The notes below the pieces were generated by a model that saw only the letters and a program-made list of their open reading frames with translations, made no database searches and had not been told where the DNA came from. A stretch of 64,000 nt of DNA. It comes from Cyprinodon diabolis. Lineage: Eukaryota > Chordata > Actinopteri > Cyprinodontiformes > Cyprinodontidae. The stretch is from the NCBI GenBank assembly GCA_030533445.1, contig CM060076.1, positions 25,344,603 through 25,408,602 on the forward strand. The letters are read 5' to 3'. How positions within the stretch are numbered: position 1 is the first letter of the stretch; the number at the start of each line of letters is the position of its first letter. Made by a program: the position numbers and the translations under genes. Shown one piece after another: positions 12,064-26,255 of the stretch.

Positions 12064-13930
12064 GAATGGCTTTGTCACCAATCAAACTCATGTTACACTC
12101 CTTCAATTGGATTGAAATAAGACAACAGCCTGATTTTTTTCATTATCAGTGGAAGGACTCACAAATCTCTTACTTCACACTGTTGCAGAGACCTGAGGAT
12201 TTTGATTAAGATAGTGTATCTTACAGTGTAGTTTATAAATGTGTTTCTTGAGGAATATAATTTACCTAATTCTCATGATTGCTTCCAAATTTAAGGATGT
12301 TCAAATAAAGTATTTTTTCATGGGGCATGTGAGAGGGACCAAAAACAGTGACTCCCTCTCATCTGTAAGGTCCTGACTTTCACAAACTTGTCAAAGGTTT
12401 AACTTGTCTTGGCGCATGCTTCCGTAGCTGTGCAGCAGCATGTGGGGGTGACTTGGGAAAGTGTGTCTGGTTTTCTGTTTGCCCTCCCTCTGATGGAGTT
12501 CATGAAGGAGCTTCAGCTGATGGAGTTTATTTAGCAGACCTAGCGGCTTTGCTTTATCCTGTCGGTCAGGGAAACTGGCACTCTCTGTCTCATCAGCGGT
12601 GTATTTCTCACTCTCTGCCCTGCTTCTAGGTATCTGAGTAAATGTGTGCGCAGTGCAGGAGAATACAGGTTAATTAAAGAAACAATTGACTATCAGAAAC
12701 AGAACATGTTGGTAAAAAAAAACAAACACTTGAGATGTGACTCCAGCTTGTGAAATTCATAATAACGTCTTTATCTGTACTCATTACTGATGTTTGTGGT
12801 CTAAGCTCACACTTACTTACACTAGGGAGGCTCTTTTCAAGTAACTAGGTGATATATTTGGGTGTATGCACAGAGAAGTGAGTAGGATGGTGATCTCAGG
12901 GGAACCTATTGATTAGTGCGATCATTTGAGTGTGCTGATGCTGGCGGCAGCTTCAGCGTAAGTTATGATTCAACCTATTGAAGAAATATATAATAGCTGA
13001 CTTTAAAAACATGCTTTAGTTTTCCCTGAATTACAAATAACCTTTTTTACTCTATTTATTGACACAAGATGGCTGCTTTTTATACATTTAGTTGTTTTGT
13101 GTTGCTGACTGTTTCAGGGATTTTTCCAAATGGCAGCTTTACCATAGACTGCATCAGTTGTTTTAAGAGCAGATGATGATCATTGATTAAGGCCTCCTGG
13201 GGGTTTAATGAGATAAAACATATAGAATGCTTCACACATGACAAGATTAAGGTGCAGTTTAAACGGATGTGTAGGTGTTTCCTGAAGCTAGTCTTTCAAT
13301 ATCTTAAACCACAAAAAATGTAAAAGAGAAAAAGTGTGAATAAAAATACTTGGGAGAAGGCCATAGGATCATGCACTGTCTATGGAAATTACCCTCAATA
13401 TACATCGATGCAAACGCATCCAATACAGAAGACAAGCGCCATTTGCTTGTATTCATGAATCAGATTGCAGGTGTTCTCATTTCTGCCATAAACAAGGAAG
13501 TTGCCATATTGAACAACATCTTGATTCAGGTGATTTAGGAACGAATTGAGGAACTCCTCTGTGTTCTTGGAACAACTTTTCTCTCTCAAGGAGAATTTAT
13601 CTCTGAAACAGCATTTATAAATCCATGAGCAATGTGAATTTTTAACTGATGGGCTGTAGATCGGAAATCGAATGGAATAACTCAGTCCTTTAACAGTCTC
13701 ATTCAAGATTTAAAATTACATTTGAAGATCTGTTAGTTTAAAATTAAAACATGGTGATTAAACAGCTGGCAAATTCCATACCAAAGGTCCATTTACAGTT
13801 TATTATACAGTAATACTACAGTTACTCTGGGATAGGGACAGAGTTACACAGCCTTTGCTTTGGACTCGTCTTTTCATTTTACTAATAAAGTGTGTGGGGT
13901 AAGTTTACACATTTTTTATTTTATTTTTTA
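12064..13930 (+). other. mdga2 intron, nothing recognised
   Basis: Non-coding intron without a recognisable element. The ORFs near 13350-13706 lie in opposite frames of the same DNA and show no domain. Confidence 0.6.
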
Positions 13931-14225
13931 TCCATCCATCCAGCCATCCATTTTCTTACACGCTTGTCCCAAGTGGGGTCGCGAGGGGTGCTGGTGCCTA
14001 TCTCCAGCAGTCAATGGGCGAGAGGCAGGGTACACCCTGGACAGGTCGCCAGTCCATCACAGGGCAACACAGAGACAAACAGGACAAACAACCATTCATG
14101 CACACACTCACACCTAAGGACAATTTAGAGAAGCCGATTAACCTAACAGTCATGTTTTTGGACTGTGGGAGGAAGCCGGAGTACCCGGAGAGAACCCACG
14201 CATGCTCAGGGAGAACATGCAAACT
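13931..14225 (-). repeat. SINE (tRNA-headed teleost family), 5'-truncated copy
   Basis: Read on the minus strand, the copy runs from the central region (CTCCGGCTTCC-like with CCCACAGTCC) through GACTGGCGACCTGTCC and GGGTGTACCCTGCC to a terminal GGAT/ATGG microsatellite. The same modules occur in the copies at 47064-47335, 20023-20150 and 17539-17646. The tRNA-like head is missing here. The gene-like ORFs over it are repeat translations, not genes. Confidence 0.8.
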
Positions 14226-14629
14226 TTTTTGACTTGCAGAAAGTTCCTGCAAAGATCTAGATAATAAAACTGCAGGTTAACATACTGTCTTTCTCCATGC
14301 ATTCAGTATAAAGTTAGAGTTATAATTTATGCCTATATCCCATGTATATATATATATTTTTAAAGTAATTAATTTTAAAATAAATTTAATCAGCTTGAAA
14401 AACTTACCAATTTTAAGAACAGTATACAATAAACTGCTTAAGTACATAAAAACACAACTATGATAAAAGCTATCTTGCACCACTTGTACACAGTATGAAA
14501 ATGTTGTGTATTGATAATTGCGCATGATGAAATCTTAAAATATTTTCAGTGTAAATGTTACCACTATCTTTATAGGAGTACTAGTTGTATTATTTTCAAA
14601 ATTTTACTGGCTAAAAGTTTACCAAATCT

Positions 14630-14631
<2 letters not shown>

Positions 14632-14676
<45 letters not shown>
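14632..14676. repeat. (AT)n microsatellite
   Basis: About 22 uninterrupted AT dinucleotides. The Tyr-Ile ORFs on both strands are translations of this repeat. Confidence 0.97.
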
Positions 14677-14680
<4 letters not shown>

Positions 14681-17538
14681 TCAGGCTCAGGATTTGTTTT
14701 TGCTTTAATCCCTGGGTGAATGATTTTGGAAGGTAACTGTAACAATCCTTTATGATAAAAAGAAATATTTATCGTAAAGGGTGGATTATCCATCAAATTG
14801 ACTGGGTAAATATAAACGTTGAAACAGTAAAAAGGTTTTTTTTTGTAAAATATAAGATTAAAAAATGCCCTTAGAAAGATAAAGCAGTGTATGTGTGGCC
14901 TTAATGAAGATAACGAGGAAAGTCTTTTATTCTCTTTTCAATAAAATACAGATACTTTGCCAATAAATTAATAATACATAACTGAAAAATCTTCCTGCTA
15001 TAAACTGTGTTTTAGCCATTATTCGTAATTGCAGCCTGATGTGTTCTTTCTTCACTGCTATTCTCTACATATTGGAGTGTTTGTTTTTTTGTTACACAGT
15101 GTTTTTTCTACTGTCAGTGTTTATTTTTGTTTTAGTGCAGTAATTTCTGGTGTTCTAAATTCTTATTTCCGCCTGCTGTAGAGTGCTGATGTTTTTTAAA
15201 TGTTTTATTTGTTTCATATCTAGTTTTTGCCATTGTTCTTGAGTGTTATTTTATAAAAACGAACTGTGGAACTAGGAGTAAAAAATAGAAACATCACAGT
15301 ATACGTTCTCCCTTTTATCACACTGCTTGTTGAACCCGTTACTGTGACATAGAAAATATTTAATACCTAAAACTGCAGTAAATTCACTATTGTTATCACT
15401 TTGTATTTGATACATGAGGTACTTTTAACTCTTCAACAGATGGAGTGTCACAAATGTAAGTTGTGGTTTGAATTTAGATTTTTTTTTTTTACTTTGCAGT
15501 GACATCTATTGGAAGATGTACTTTCTACATTGTGTACAGAAAAAATGGATGATATTAGCTTCCTCTATAAATTACTTGCTGCCATTTAATTAGAAGTTTA
15601 AGCTACGTTGTTGTTCAGATGGAACATGACCAACAGGAGAGTCTGGTTTGTCTTTTTTATCCTTTTAGCTTTCATAATTTCTTTAGTATTGGCATTGTAT
15701 CGGATCTGAAATAGGTTGTTTGTTTTTCTTGTAGAAAACATTCCATAAAATTAAACAAAATTTGTCAATATTAGAACTGCTAACTATTGTGGAACCTTCC
15801 ATTCATCTGTTCCTTACTTTCATGAAAAAAATGCTTTGTTTGATATAGAAATTCTGTTTGTTTTTTGAAATAAGTCGTGTGCTTTATTTTTAATGCAGCT
15901 TACACACACTGGTTGTTTAATTAACTATCTTTACTCTGTGGTTCATTCGCTTAACTGGTTTCATTGACTATAATTTTAAATTATAATCCCTTTTTTCCCT
16001 TTTTACTGTAATGTTAGGAAGTAGCAAGTAATAGAGCTATAGATGACAGAACTGAAAAAGACTCAGAGATAGGTCTCAAAACATCTTAAAAAAACTAGTG
16101 GTAGTCAGGTTGCCTCCGACTTAAGCCTGTTTTGTGTTTAACAAGTATCCTGATTGGTTATAAACAACCATGTTTATCTCTGAACCCGGTCTTTGATCAG
16201 CTAGAGGAAGGATTGTTTATTCAAATCAGTTGGAGGAAAACTCAAGGTGATAAACAAATCCCAAACATTTTAAACATGTTTAAAACTTGATAATGCTTTC
16301 AACAATCAGCTTACCTAAATGATTAGTGCACATTTTGTCAGCATCCTCTCATGGTTTTATTAATCTATTTGGTCTTTTTTTACCTGCCAATATTGTAATA
16401 GGTGAAAAAGTAAATCAAAATCATTTTGGCTATTCAGTATTAATAAGGTATTAAAAGAAAATCCTCGATGGCAATGCATGTAAGGCAGGTAATGCATACA
16501 ATTATGCAAATCTCTTAACGCAAAGTATTGCAGATTTTTAAAGCAACAGCTGGTGTTGACGGTGGGATTTTGAGGCACTTCAAATAAAAAAACCACTGAT
16601 GGAATATAATAAAAAGAAATCTCTTTTGTCATAGCTCTAAATCTCAGATCTTTGAGAGGTTCTAGGAAGGCCATTGCCAGTGTCTTGTGACCAAATACAA
16701 CCTGCGATAAATATCTGACAATTACCCATATTAAGAATATTTATAGTCTGATGGGAGCTTAGACTTACTATGAGGAATTAGTCAACAGAAACAAACTCTC
16801 CAACCCTTTGTACAGTATGTAATGTTACGTGTAGTGTGTTTATGTCTATACTTTTTATTCATTTAGTCTTTATTTAACCAGGTTTATCAATTGAGAAATC
16901 GTGGTAATGATAAATACAGGCTAATGGACTAGTAAACGCTCCCACAGCATCAGGCATGCTGTGCATATACTGTTAGCACAAATGTTTGAGATTTCTTGGT
17001 TGAGGGAAACAATGTTCTCCATTGTCCTCAGATCTCTTTAGCTTTGGAAAAACAGAAGAATAGAAGGGTGTATGAACATATCCCAGATCCGTCAGTGTGG
17101 CACACACTCCAGGGACACTGCATATCCTCACAACTGGGTGCTTGGAGAAGTGTATTGCTGTCAGCCATCGCCTGGGAACATTAACTCTTTCACAAACACT
17201 GGTTTGCATCACATAAAATTACCCACAACTCAGTGGTAGCTTAATAAATACATGATTCAACTCTCTGTGTGAAACTGGCTTCACAAGATGTCTTCTTTTC
17301 CTTCAGCCACCAAAGCCACATTCTCCAGCTCCTTTTTGTCTTCTTCATATTTGTGTCTATGCAAAAAAAATGCCACGCCCATAATAATTGACTCTATGCT
17401 GTATTGTGTTTGTCTACGGCTGAATAGATGGATAAAGTAGATGCAATGATGCAGCACACACTGATAAGGTTGTTTATTGACATACATCAGTAACCAAGTT
17501 GGTAGTAAACAGAAAGCAGGCAATGTTTACATTAGTCA

Positions 17539-17646
17539 ATCCATCCATCCATCCATCCATCTTCTCCTGCTTATTTTATCAAGGTCACGGTGGGGCTCCA
17601 GCAGGAAGGTGGGGTAGATCCCTGATAGGTCGCAAGTCTGACACAG
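17539..17646 (-). repeat. SINE 3' tail fragment, diverged
   Basis: A (CCAT)n run is followed by the diverged reverse complement of the SINE tail (GGGGCTCCAGCAGGAAG, then GATAGGTCGCAAGTCTG). It corresponds to the end of the copy at 13931-14225. The rest of the SINE is missing. Confidence 0.6.
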
Positions 17647-20022
17647 TACTTTCCAAAGTATATCATACAAATCTTATGAAATTTTAAAAATTGCACAAAC
17701 TAAAACGGCCATATTCTTCAACAGTAGTGTTTTCTATTAGTTACTAAAGCACCACATCAAGATAAGCTAGAGGATGTAAGACTCTTAACAGTCACAGCAT
17801 ATAAGCAAGATGCAGTGAGATGTTTGGTTGACAGGCAAGTGATTGATTGGGATGGAAAAGTCGTGAACTTCATGGTGCTGATACTGTGAGCTATTTTTAC
17901 TTTGCTGTTTTCTCATGATTATACTTGGCATTGAAGTCTTAGAGACATCTCTCGGAGCAAGGGTGACACAGATTTAGAGTGAAGGTCTCACAGATGGTTT
18001 CCCATCAACACAAACATAACCTAATAAAATATGCGTGAATTGAAATTGCTTGAGCTCCAATGTTTTTTAACTTTTTAACCAATATGACTGTGTGATTTGA
18101 TTAAATTGTTTCTGTAAAGTGCCTTGAGATAATTGATTGAGAGAATTAAAAAAAATTTAACTGAATAACTTCATTCCCATATTTAGCATGTTAGATACTC
18201 AGCATAAGTGCTTTACAAATGGCATCTTTGTTCAATGTAGTGTGTAATTCTTGTGATCTGAAGTAGAAGTTTCCAAAACGAACCACTAATGTATGTTGAC
18301 AAAGATATATGTGCGGTGCCTGTTAAGTGCTTTTGGATGTAAATGACCGAGTGTGATAAATGGTTGTAATGCAGCCACGGTCAGATATCTGGGGTTTGTT
18401 TGAATGAGGACAGAATGAATCAGCACATTATGTGTACATTATGTAAATGTTAGCTGGTCTGGTTAATGGAAGTAAAGCCAGTTCACGACTGCCCATTACT
18501 CTGGCAAGGACTTTCTCTGGGGAGTGGCCCCTTAATCAAAGCTCTGGAGTCAAGTTTCTCTGCTGTCTTTTGTTTTTCTGAACATTAGCAGCTGAGGAAA
18601 TGCGGTATGCTTTTCCTGCTCTGTATGCTAATGTGATTATTTGTTGCAGACATTTGCCCAGATCTGCTTTTTATATATTTAACACCCTCTCTTGGGGCAT
18701 AAAGACAACCATTGTTAACCGCTGTATTCTAGGATGTGGACTGGAAAACTTCAATGGAAGCTCAACAACAGCCTTATGATATTAGTTTTAATTCCACTTC
18801 TCTTAAAGCAGTAAATTATTGAGCAAGGGGCCTCAGACTAGCTCCCTCAAATTGTATGGTGATGATTGAAGCAGTTTTACAGTGACAGAAGTTCAAAGGC
18901 AAAAACCTTTTGGAAAACAACAACTAAAAAGTGAGATTTGTGCAAATCCATGATTTGTTTGTTGTCAGTGAATACAAAGAGGTTACATTATACAATTGAG
19001 CTAAATTTAATATGAATTTAATATTTGATTGAAAGCAATAGAAAATATATGACAAATAACCTGTGTTGTCTCATGGATGCCTCCCTTTATTTCATCCTAC
19101 ATGTTTTCCAGTTGATTTGCTTTCAGAACTGATATAACAATAGGTGTTGTTTTCTGTTGTTAGGTTGAGTATTTCTTTCTTTATTTGGCTGTTTGCTTTG
19201 GATCATTACTGTATACTTTTGAAAGATGGAGTAATAACCTACATACTTGCAGTCTACAGGTATAGTCCCCCACATACCAGTTCTCTTCGATTTAATTTAG
19301 TCCTATTGTTTCAAAGAGGTCATGATGCCATGCTCTTTTAGAAGTTTCATCACAGATGCTTAATTTTAATTTTACAGAACAATGACCAAGAGATGTCTTT
19401 CCATTTTTCATCTTCTGTTTCACAGCAAACCCACCTGGGCTGATGGTTGCTAAGAAACTCAATTTTAGTTTATCTAAAAAAGCACAGTTTTGTTGTCTTT
19501 CAAGTGATCTTTTTTGTTTTCTTGAGGATGGTGAAATTGTTTCTTATGCTACTGCTGCACATGCATGGTCTTGCATTTTGCTGCAGTAGTACAGACTCTA
19601 AGTTGTTAGGTTACCGCCACCTCTCAGTCACACTGATCTGCCAGCAAGGGGAAACAAGTTTTTATTACATGTACTCGTACTATTTTTTATTTTTTTTTTG
19701 CAGGCTTTTGTACTTTTAGGATGGCAGACTGTCAAGGCGCATTGCAAAGTAATGACCAGCCTTATGTTTAAACTAATTAAATTTCTTTGCTTATAAAAAT
19801 GCATCTGATTATTAGTGAAGGTAGTGTCATCTTTGCTGCAGTTGTCTTACCAACTCCTCAACTATACACTTTTGATTGCTTCTTCAGCCCATTGGCATTT
19901 GGTGTACTACTCTGTAAATTCCATCATTTTTGCAACCCGCGGGAAACAAACAGTTATGGAATATTAATGTTATTAATTGATCAGAATAGCTTATCTCCTT
20001 ACTTAATTATAAGAATTTATGC

Positions 20023-20150
20023 ACCCATCCATCCACCCATTTTCTCCTACTTAATCTGTGTCAGGGTCTCAATGGCGCCGGTGCCTATCTCCGGCAGTCA
20101 ATGGACAAGAGGTGGAGTATACCCTGGACAGGTCGCCAGTCTTTCACAGG
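20023..20150 (-). repeat. SINE 3' tail fragment
   Basis: CCATCCATCCACCCATTTTC is followed by GTGCCTATCTCCGGCAGTCA and CCCTGGACAGGTCGCCAGT, the same module order as in the 13931-14225 copy. It is truncated before the central region. Confidence 0.72.
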
Positions 20151-23100
20151 AATTTATGTACCGTATTCTTTTAATCCACTCTACATCTAGCAGCTCTAAT
20201 GTCAGCAGTAACTGCAAGAAAAAACATGTTTAAGAAAAATGCCCTATCCCAACAAAAACATACAATCATTCACACAGAATGAAAAGTTAAAGGTCAAAGT
20301 TCATAGTTATCAGTGATTGGTTATGACTGTGCACACAGTTATAACTGACCTGGGGTCAGCAGCAAATTTGATCTACAGAACAAGGCTGTTGCAGACGTCC
20401 TCATCAAATGCGGCCAGACCGACCATCAGGCTGTCTGTTACAAGAATATATTTGGACTGAATTCATGTCGCCTACCTAATTGTTTTAATTATACTGTAAT
20501 AAAGAAATTCATTAGTATATGCTGCTGAATATTTTAGAAATGTGCAAATTACTGTTTACTTTTAATGTTTGAATGTTTTAATAATCCATAGATAGCCAAA
20601 TAGCTAAATATAAATTGGACAGTTAATGAAGTAAAGCAATTGGTTTGCTAACTAAAGTATTTTTGGTTTAAGTATTATTATTATTATTATATTCTTTATA
20701 AATTATTTAAACAATTCCCCATAAATTTAGCTTCATTTGATAAATGCAATCAGCTCTGAAAAGCTTTAAACCAGATTTATATAGTATGATGCATTATATA
20801 TATATATATCTGAAAAGATATAACTATATTATGTATAAGACATATCTAAGTAACCAAACAGATAATTGAAACATTTATTTGAATCTATCTTATTTGCATT
20901 ATCAAAGGCAACATTGAGATCTAGACGAGTTGATATCCTGTTATCGATGACAATTCCACAGTTAAAAAGGAAAGCTAGGTCTGGATGTTAAAAGTCATTA
21001 ACCTCTTTGACAAAACAGTTCTGGCTGCAGTTATGCAAACCTCTTAGGTAGACCCTCACCATTTACAAATTGCTAGTCAACCCTGCCACATGTAATGTGG
21101 CATTTATAGATTAAGTACCAGAACTGAAAGAGGCATGGGTAACTCTAACCCTTACCCTTTCAAATATTGACTGTTATTGCACTGTTCCTCACTCGCCTGG
21201 TCCTTCAAACACCACTTTGTTGACTTTAACCTTTTGTGCTGCTTCAGTCCATTCACACCTCACACCTAGATGAAGAAAACCTTTCTTAGTTCTGTTGTTA
21301 AAGTCAGATGAGAGTTTCTGATTACACTGAGTAGAGCTGTTACTGACACTGAATTAGTACATAGGATAAATGCTGGCTTTTAAAGACATTATTCTGCTGC
21401 ATGCAATCATTTTCTTATATTCATTGAAGAAAAATATGGGTTGGCTTTTGGTCAATAGTTTTTTTTATAAATTACTCTGTGTGTGTTTTGGGCCAAATAG
21501 GGTATTTCAAAATTAAATGTGTTCTTAATGGCCTTGGTTTTCATAATTCTAATCTTTTTTGTTCATCTATAACACGATACCTTAAACAAATCAAACTCTA
21601 GGTACACAATTTATATTAATTAGATCAGCAGCATTTTCTTTAGATAATTTTGTTTGAAAAGAAATATTAGTGTTTAAAATTTGTAATTAACAAATGCCAA
21701 TAAATAGCATTTGATGGGATTTACCCTTGGGTGATCTTTTTCCAGACTACAAAAATAGAAAGGTTGTTAGGCTGAAACCAGAAGAAAACCTCCATCATGT
21801 TTCTGGTGCACTAATGGTGAGTTTTTAGACATTTTTGTTAAATCAGAGGTGTGTGACCTAGTCGTTTTTCTAGGGAGATGAATTAAAGAAAGATCAGTAA
21901 CAGCAGATGCCACTGTCTAAGGGAAAGGATGAGATTCATTACTTTTCAACCCCCAATACACACACACAGACCCATGCACAAATATACAGAGCAGAACCTT
22001 GCCTCATTATTTCCCCATTTCCATCACCAGGAGGAAGTGAGAGGTTGCAGCCTTTTTACAGAGGCTGCTGATGTCTGCCCTTCCATTTATCACATGTTAA
22101 ATCCATGTGTTTCCAAACACACACACAGAAAGCCACACACACTGGCACATATATTTTGTGTTCCAAACACAGCACAATTGAAATTGCTGAAAAAGATGAA
22201 GAAGCAGACATCTTAAGAATATCCAGCAGCTTGAGGTTTTTAAACAGTATCACAGTTAAAGCCCAGAATGACCTCATCATGTTACATGAATCATCCAGTC
22301 ATTTTAAATATTATGGTTTCTTCTGAAAGCACTGAATGAATTCTCTACCTCGTCAAATGGGGAGAAAAAATCCAGTGAAAGAGAGCAGAAGCTAGCTTTT
22401 GCTCCATCTCCCAATAGAAATCTTACAGCAAGTAAATGCAAAAATGCAGGAAAGCTTGATGAATAATTTAGCACTTGTTATCCTGCTCCAAATAGGCATG
22501 CCAAACAGTAGGCATAGCAGTGGTGATGTGCTGCCCATTACACGGCGTCACCCAATTCACCCAGTTGGGATATTGTTCTGGGCATAAAGAGAAAGAAGAT
22601 ACTGTAGGCCTTCAGACAGCCCTCAGTCATAAAGGTTTGCTTCATTAAAGTTATTAAGCCAGCAGGGTTGACCCACGTTAACTGATCCGATCATTAGAAT
22701 GCTGCTCAAAACCACAGATATTAAAGCATTTTGCATGTAATAAGTAATGAAGTAGCCCTGCATGATGCTGCCTTATCTAATGAGCCTACAGTGTCTCTTT
22801 AGAAAACATGTTTTGAGCTGAATATTTATACAATCAACATCAAATGCGGATAATTCATCAGTGTTCTTTTATCTTACAGAATTGTTGAATCCATTGGAAA
22901 TTTAGTTCAGCATCAATCACATAATCAGTTATTCTGTAAAAACCTTTCTAATTCACTACTATTTATCTTTTACAAAAACTGCTTTTGTTTCTAAACCAAT
23001 TTTCCGATCATACACATACACAGTATTTTTTTTTTATAAATCAGTACCTATAGATTCTATTGCAAAAGACAATAGATTATATTGTCTATTGTCTCAGGCA

Positions 23101-23236
23101 TTGCCAACCCCTAGCGAGACATTTGGAGCAGACCTCCCAAGGAGGAAATGGGTCATGCCACTGAGCACCTTCTGCATGAATGCAAACTTGGCCAAACCTG
23201 CTGTGAGAAGGATCTCCAGGAGGCCAAAGAGATAGC

Positions 23237-23948
23237 TGTCATGATTGGTTTAAAGCTAAACCCACATGTAGAACACAAACGGAGGCTGAGTAAAAGTTTA
23301 ACAGTTTATTGAAAAGGTTTTCACACAAAGACATGAACTGGTTCAGGTACTGGTCCGGGTTGGGTTCACTGATGTCTGCAGAGACGGACAGTTTGATTAG
23401 CCAGGCAGTCAGATGATTAATTGAGTCTTTAGATAATTCAGAGTCTACCTTGAAGAAGTCCAGGCTTTACTTGTGAGAGAGGGAACCGTTGGGTCCAGAG
23501 ACTGTTGGTTCAGCAGAGTGCACAAGCAGCAGCAGCGTCTAGCTTCTGACTTATGAATGGCAGACCTTGATCAGAGTTTCCAGCTCTTCTCTGAGAGCAG
23601 CAGGAGGAATCCAGATTGGAATCTTCAGGTTTGGCTCACCAGGGCTGGCAGGCAGGTTAAGCTCACCCAGAGCTTCAGACTTGAGACAGGTTGCCTGTGA
23701 GCAAAGACAGAGGCAGATTAGAATCAGGTTTCTCTCATGAGATAACAAAGATTCTTTCTGGTAACAGAGGCTCAGGTTCGCTAACCAAACTAGGTCAACA
23801 CTGTGGCGTCGAAGGAAGGTCTGGTTGCTGCTTATGAAGGCAGGTCTCCTGATGGGTTGATGAACGTCAGGTGTGCTGGAGGGCTCCAGCCCAGGAGACC
23901 CACAGCGCACTCTGCTGGAGAAAGGTGGTACATCTCCAGATCCCAACA
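23237..23948 (-). mobile_element. Solo LTR, 712 bp, minus strand
   Basis: The plus strand begins TGTCATGATTGG and ends GATCCCAACA, so the minus-strand LTR runs TGTTGGG to CATGACA with TGT/ACA ends. A perfect 5-bp target duplication ATAGC flanks it at 23232-23236 and 23949-23953. An AATAAA signal lies on the minus strand at 23305-23310, near the LTR's 3' end. There is no internal retroviral sequence, which fits recombination between two LTRs. The 132-aa ORF inside it (23551-23949) looks incidental. Confidence 0.88.
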
Positions 23949-23985
23949 ATAGCCTGTCATTAGATTTGGTGTTGGAGTGACAAGA

Positions 23986-24009
23986 GATGATGATGATGAT
24001 GATGATGAT
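23986..24009. repeat. (GAT)8 microsatellite
   Basis: Eight GAT units directly downstream of the solo LTR. Confidence 0.95.
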
Positions 24010-25901
24010 TCTATTTCATAACCCCTTAAAGATTTTTTTTTCGTTATAAAGCTAGATTAAGAAGTGGTGTAGTTCTTGTTTTACTTGTGATGACCACTCA
24101 AACAGAGGACCCCAAATTTTAGCCCCACACAAGAGAAAAGGTTCAAAAGTTTTAAGCTCTCCAACAGACAGATGGCAGACAACCTCCAACAACGGGATCA
24201 GGAACCTCTGAAGACAGAGAACAGGGTTAGCAACGGGGAATATGTGGATGGGTTTCTCTAGGACTGTAAGTTGAAGTCACCAACCTTGTCAGCTTTGGGC
24301 AACTGGGGTGAGGGTTGAGTAATGTTCCTTCTTTGACAAGATGGAATTTATGTAACAATAGGTGTGTTGCATAAAACAGGTATCCATTTAGTTGTAGTCA
24401 GGAAATCAAGAGAGGTAGCTGACAGTCAAACCAACTATGTTTAACTTGAGGACATGAGAAGGCTCAAGTCTAGCATCAGGGGTCAGAAAGGTGGCCGGTG
24501 CCCAGAGACCTGAAAGTAGGTGAGGAATGAAGAATCCATTGGGCAGAACAGAGGTCGTAATCATGCAGGAAGGCAGGCAAGGAAGGAACTCTGGACATCT
24601 ACTCACCCAAGGTTAAAGTTGCAACAGGAGCTGATTTGAGAAACAGTGTTTCCCCTTAAACTGCAGCAGTTACAAGCATAAAAAAAGTCTAAATGCTTGC
24701 CAGTGTTTTTGTCAGATTTATTGGAACAAGTTGTTTCTCACACCTGGACTTCATACCTCATATCGACAGTGAAGAATTGCTTGAAAATGCTAATGTAATT
24801 TGCTTGTTATAATTATATTGTTTTGATTGTCAATTTGCTTTGGTTGCCTTAATCAGAAGTAATCTCGCAAAAGCATTAATTCATTAAATCCGTTAGGCGA
24901 GATTCCAATATTCCAATATTTGTTTGCAGGTTACTGATTTTACTCATGACGTTACTCTTCTTACATTTTAAAAACTGTTTGTTGTAGCTTCCCAAACATA
25001 CATCAAGGGATGCCTGTCCTTACAACTGATGGCTGCTACCAATCCCCCCTTCTGTCTGCATCAAAAGGTGTACAATAAAATTAAAGGTTTTGTTTATATT
25101 CTTGTCTTTTCATGCATCAATCATGCAGCTCACTTTGACTCATTTTACAACAAAATCAGCTTAATGAAAGCAAAACCAGGCCAAAACCGTTTTTTAATTT
25201 TTTTTTTTTAAGCTTAACAGGTGTTAATGAGTAAAAGCTTGTTTTGACATCGGTCATGCTGAAGAATGTGACGTCACATGCAAAGGATCAATAGTTGATA
25301 CATACAGAATCAGATGAATGGTTGGCTTATTTATATAATTAATATCAATGTTATCCAATCTCTTGTTTATTACTCTTAAAAGTGCTTGATAATTGCATCT
25401 TTTTCACAAAAAGCTAAGCCGCATTTCAACAACAAAGTCTTAGCGTAGTCAGACCGTTGCCCTAGCAGCTCTAGAAGCTGATTGGTGATCAGCACATGGA
25501 TTTTTTTGGCCTTATTTGATATTAATATGTGCAGTAATACATCTTGTAGCTGTCAGTCTACCAGACACTCAACATTCTCTTTAGTTTGCAAGGAAACCCA
25601 TTCTTAATTAATAGCAAGAGCTTTGTGCAAAACACACTAATAAAAATAATTTATTTTTAAAACTTTGGAGGAAGACCGATAGATAAAGATTAGAATAAAA
25701 GTGTACTGAGGCAGGGGTAATCAACTAATGAAACACTGCTGAGCAGCAATCAGCTAACATGATACAGGTGCTTAGAAAAAAATAAACATAAAAAGCAAAA
25801 CAAAGGAGGGCACAATTAAACATGATTTGACAGTATAGCTTGAAATAACGCTTTAAAACCAAAGCTAAAGTCAGTGCTGATTTAGCCATTAGTTAACACT
25901 A
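24010..25901 (+). other. mdga2 intron, nothing recognised
   Basis: No gene or defined element. The part from 24060 to 24610 is less AT-rich and has a moderately repetitive look, but no termini or duplications were found. Confidence 0.5.
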
Positions 25902-26255
25902 AGGGCCGGATCTATCAAAGGTTTGCGTGTATTAAAACGTGAGCTATTTCATTGCGCACACTAAAAAATGTACAAACTGATCTATCAACAGTGTGCTAAA
26001 AGGATTTGGTCTTTAAAACGTGCTAAATAGCGCCTCTTATCCATTTAGTACTTTTTCTGCAATGAATATGCAATATGGGGCGTTTACACGCAAAAGTTCG
26101 TCTTGTGGGAGGAGAACATGTAAATATATTAATTTAGCACTCGCAAAGTGATTTATCAAACCTGAAAGCAATTTTGCTAACGGTATCTGACTCTATATTT
26201 AACACGTTTCAAAAGAAGGTGCAAATGGTCTGTATGCGTAATTGCGCACACATGA

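Larger units (their letters stand above)
14226..23236 (+). other. mdga2 intron, mostly unique sequence
   Basis: Apart from the AT microsatellite at 14632-14676 and two small SINE pieces, this 9-kb stretch holds no gene or clear element. Parts around 18290-18680 and 22650-22860 are compositionally balanced, repeat-free and rich in TAAT-type motifs, and could be conserved non-coding sequence; this cannot be shown without alignment. Confidence 0.5.

Noticed and set aside
14511..14796. ORFs rich in Tyr-Ile repeats
   Set aside because: Translations of the AT microsatellite at 14632-14676; the same holds for those at 26589-26933.
18080..18170. LINE 3' tail (TGTAAAGTGCCTTGAGAT)
   Set aside because: Resembles a common teleost repeat tail but is too short and diverged to bound as a feature.
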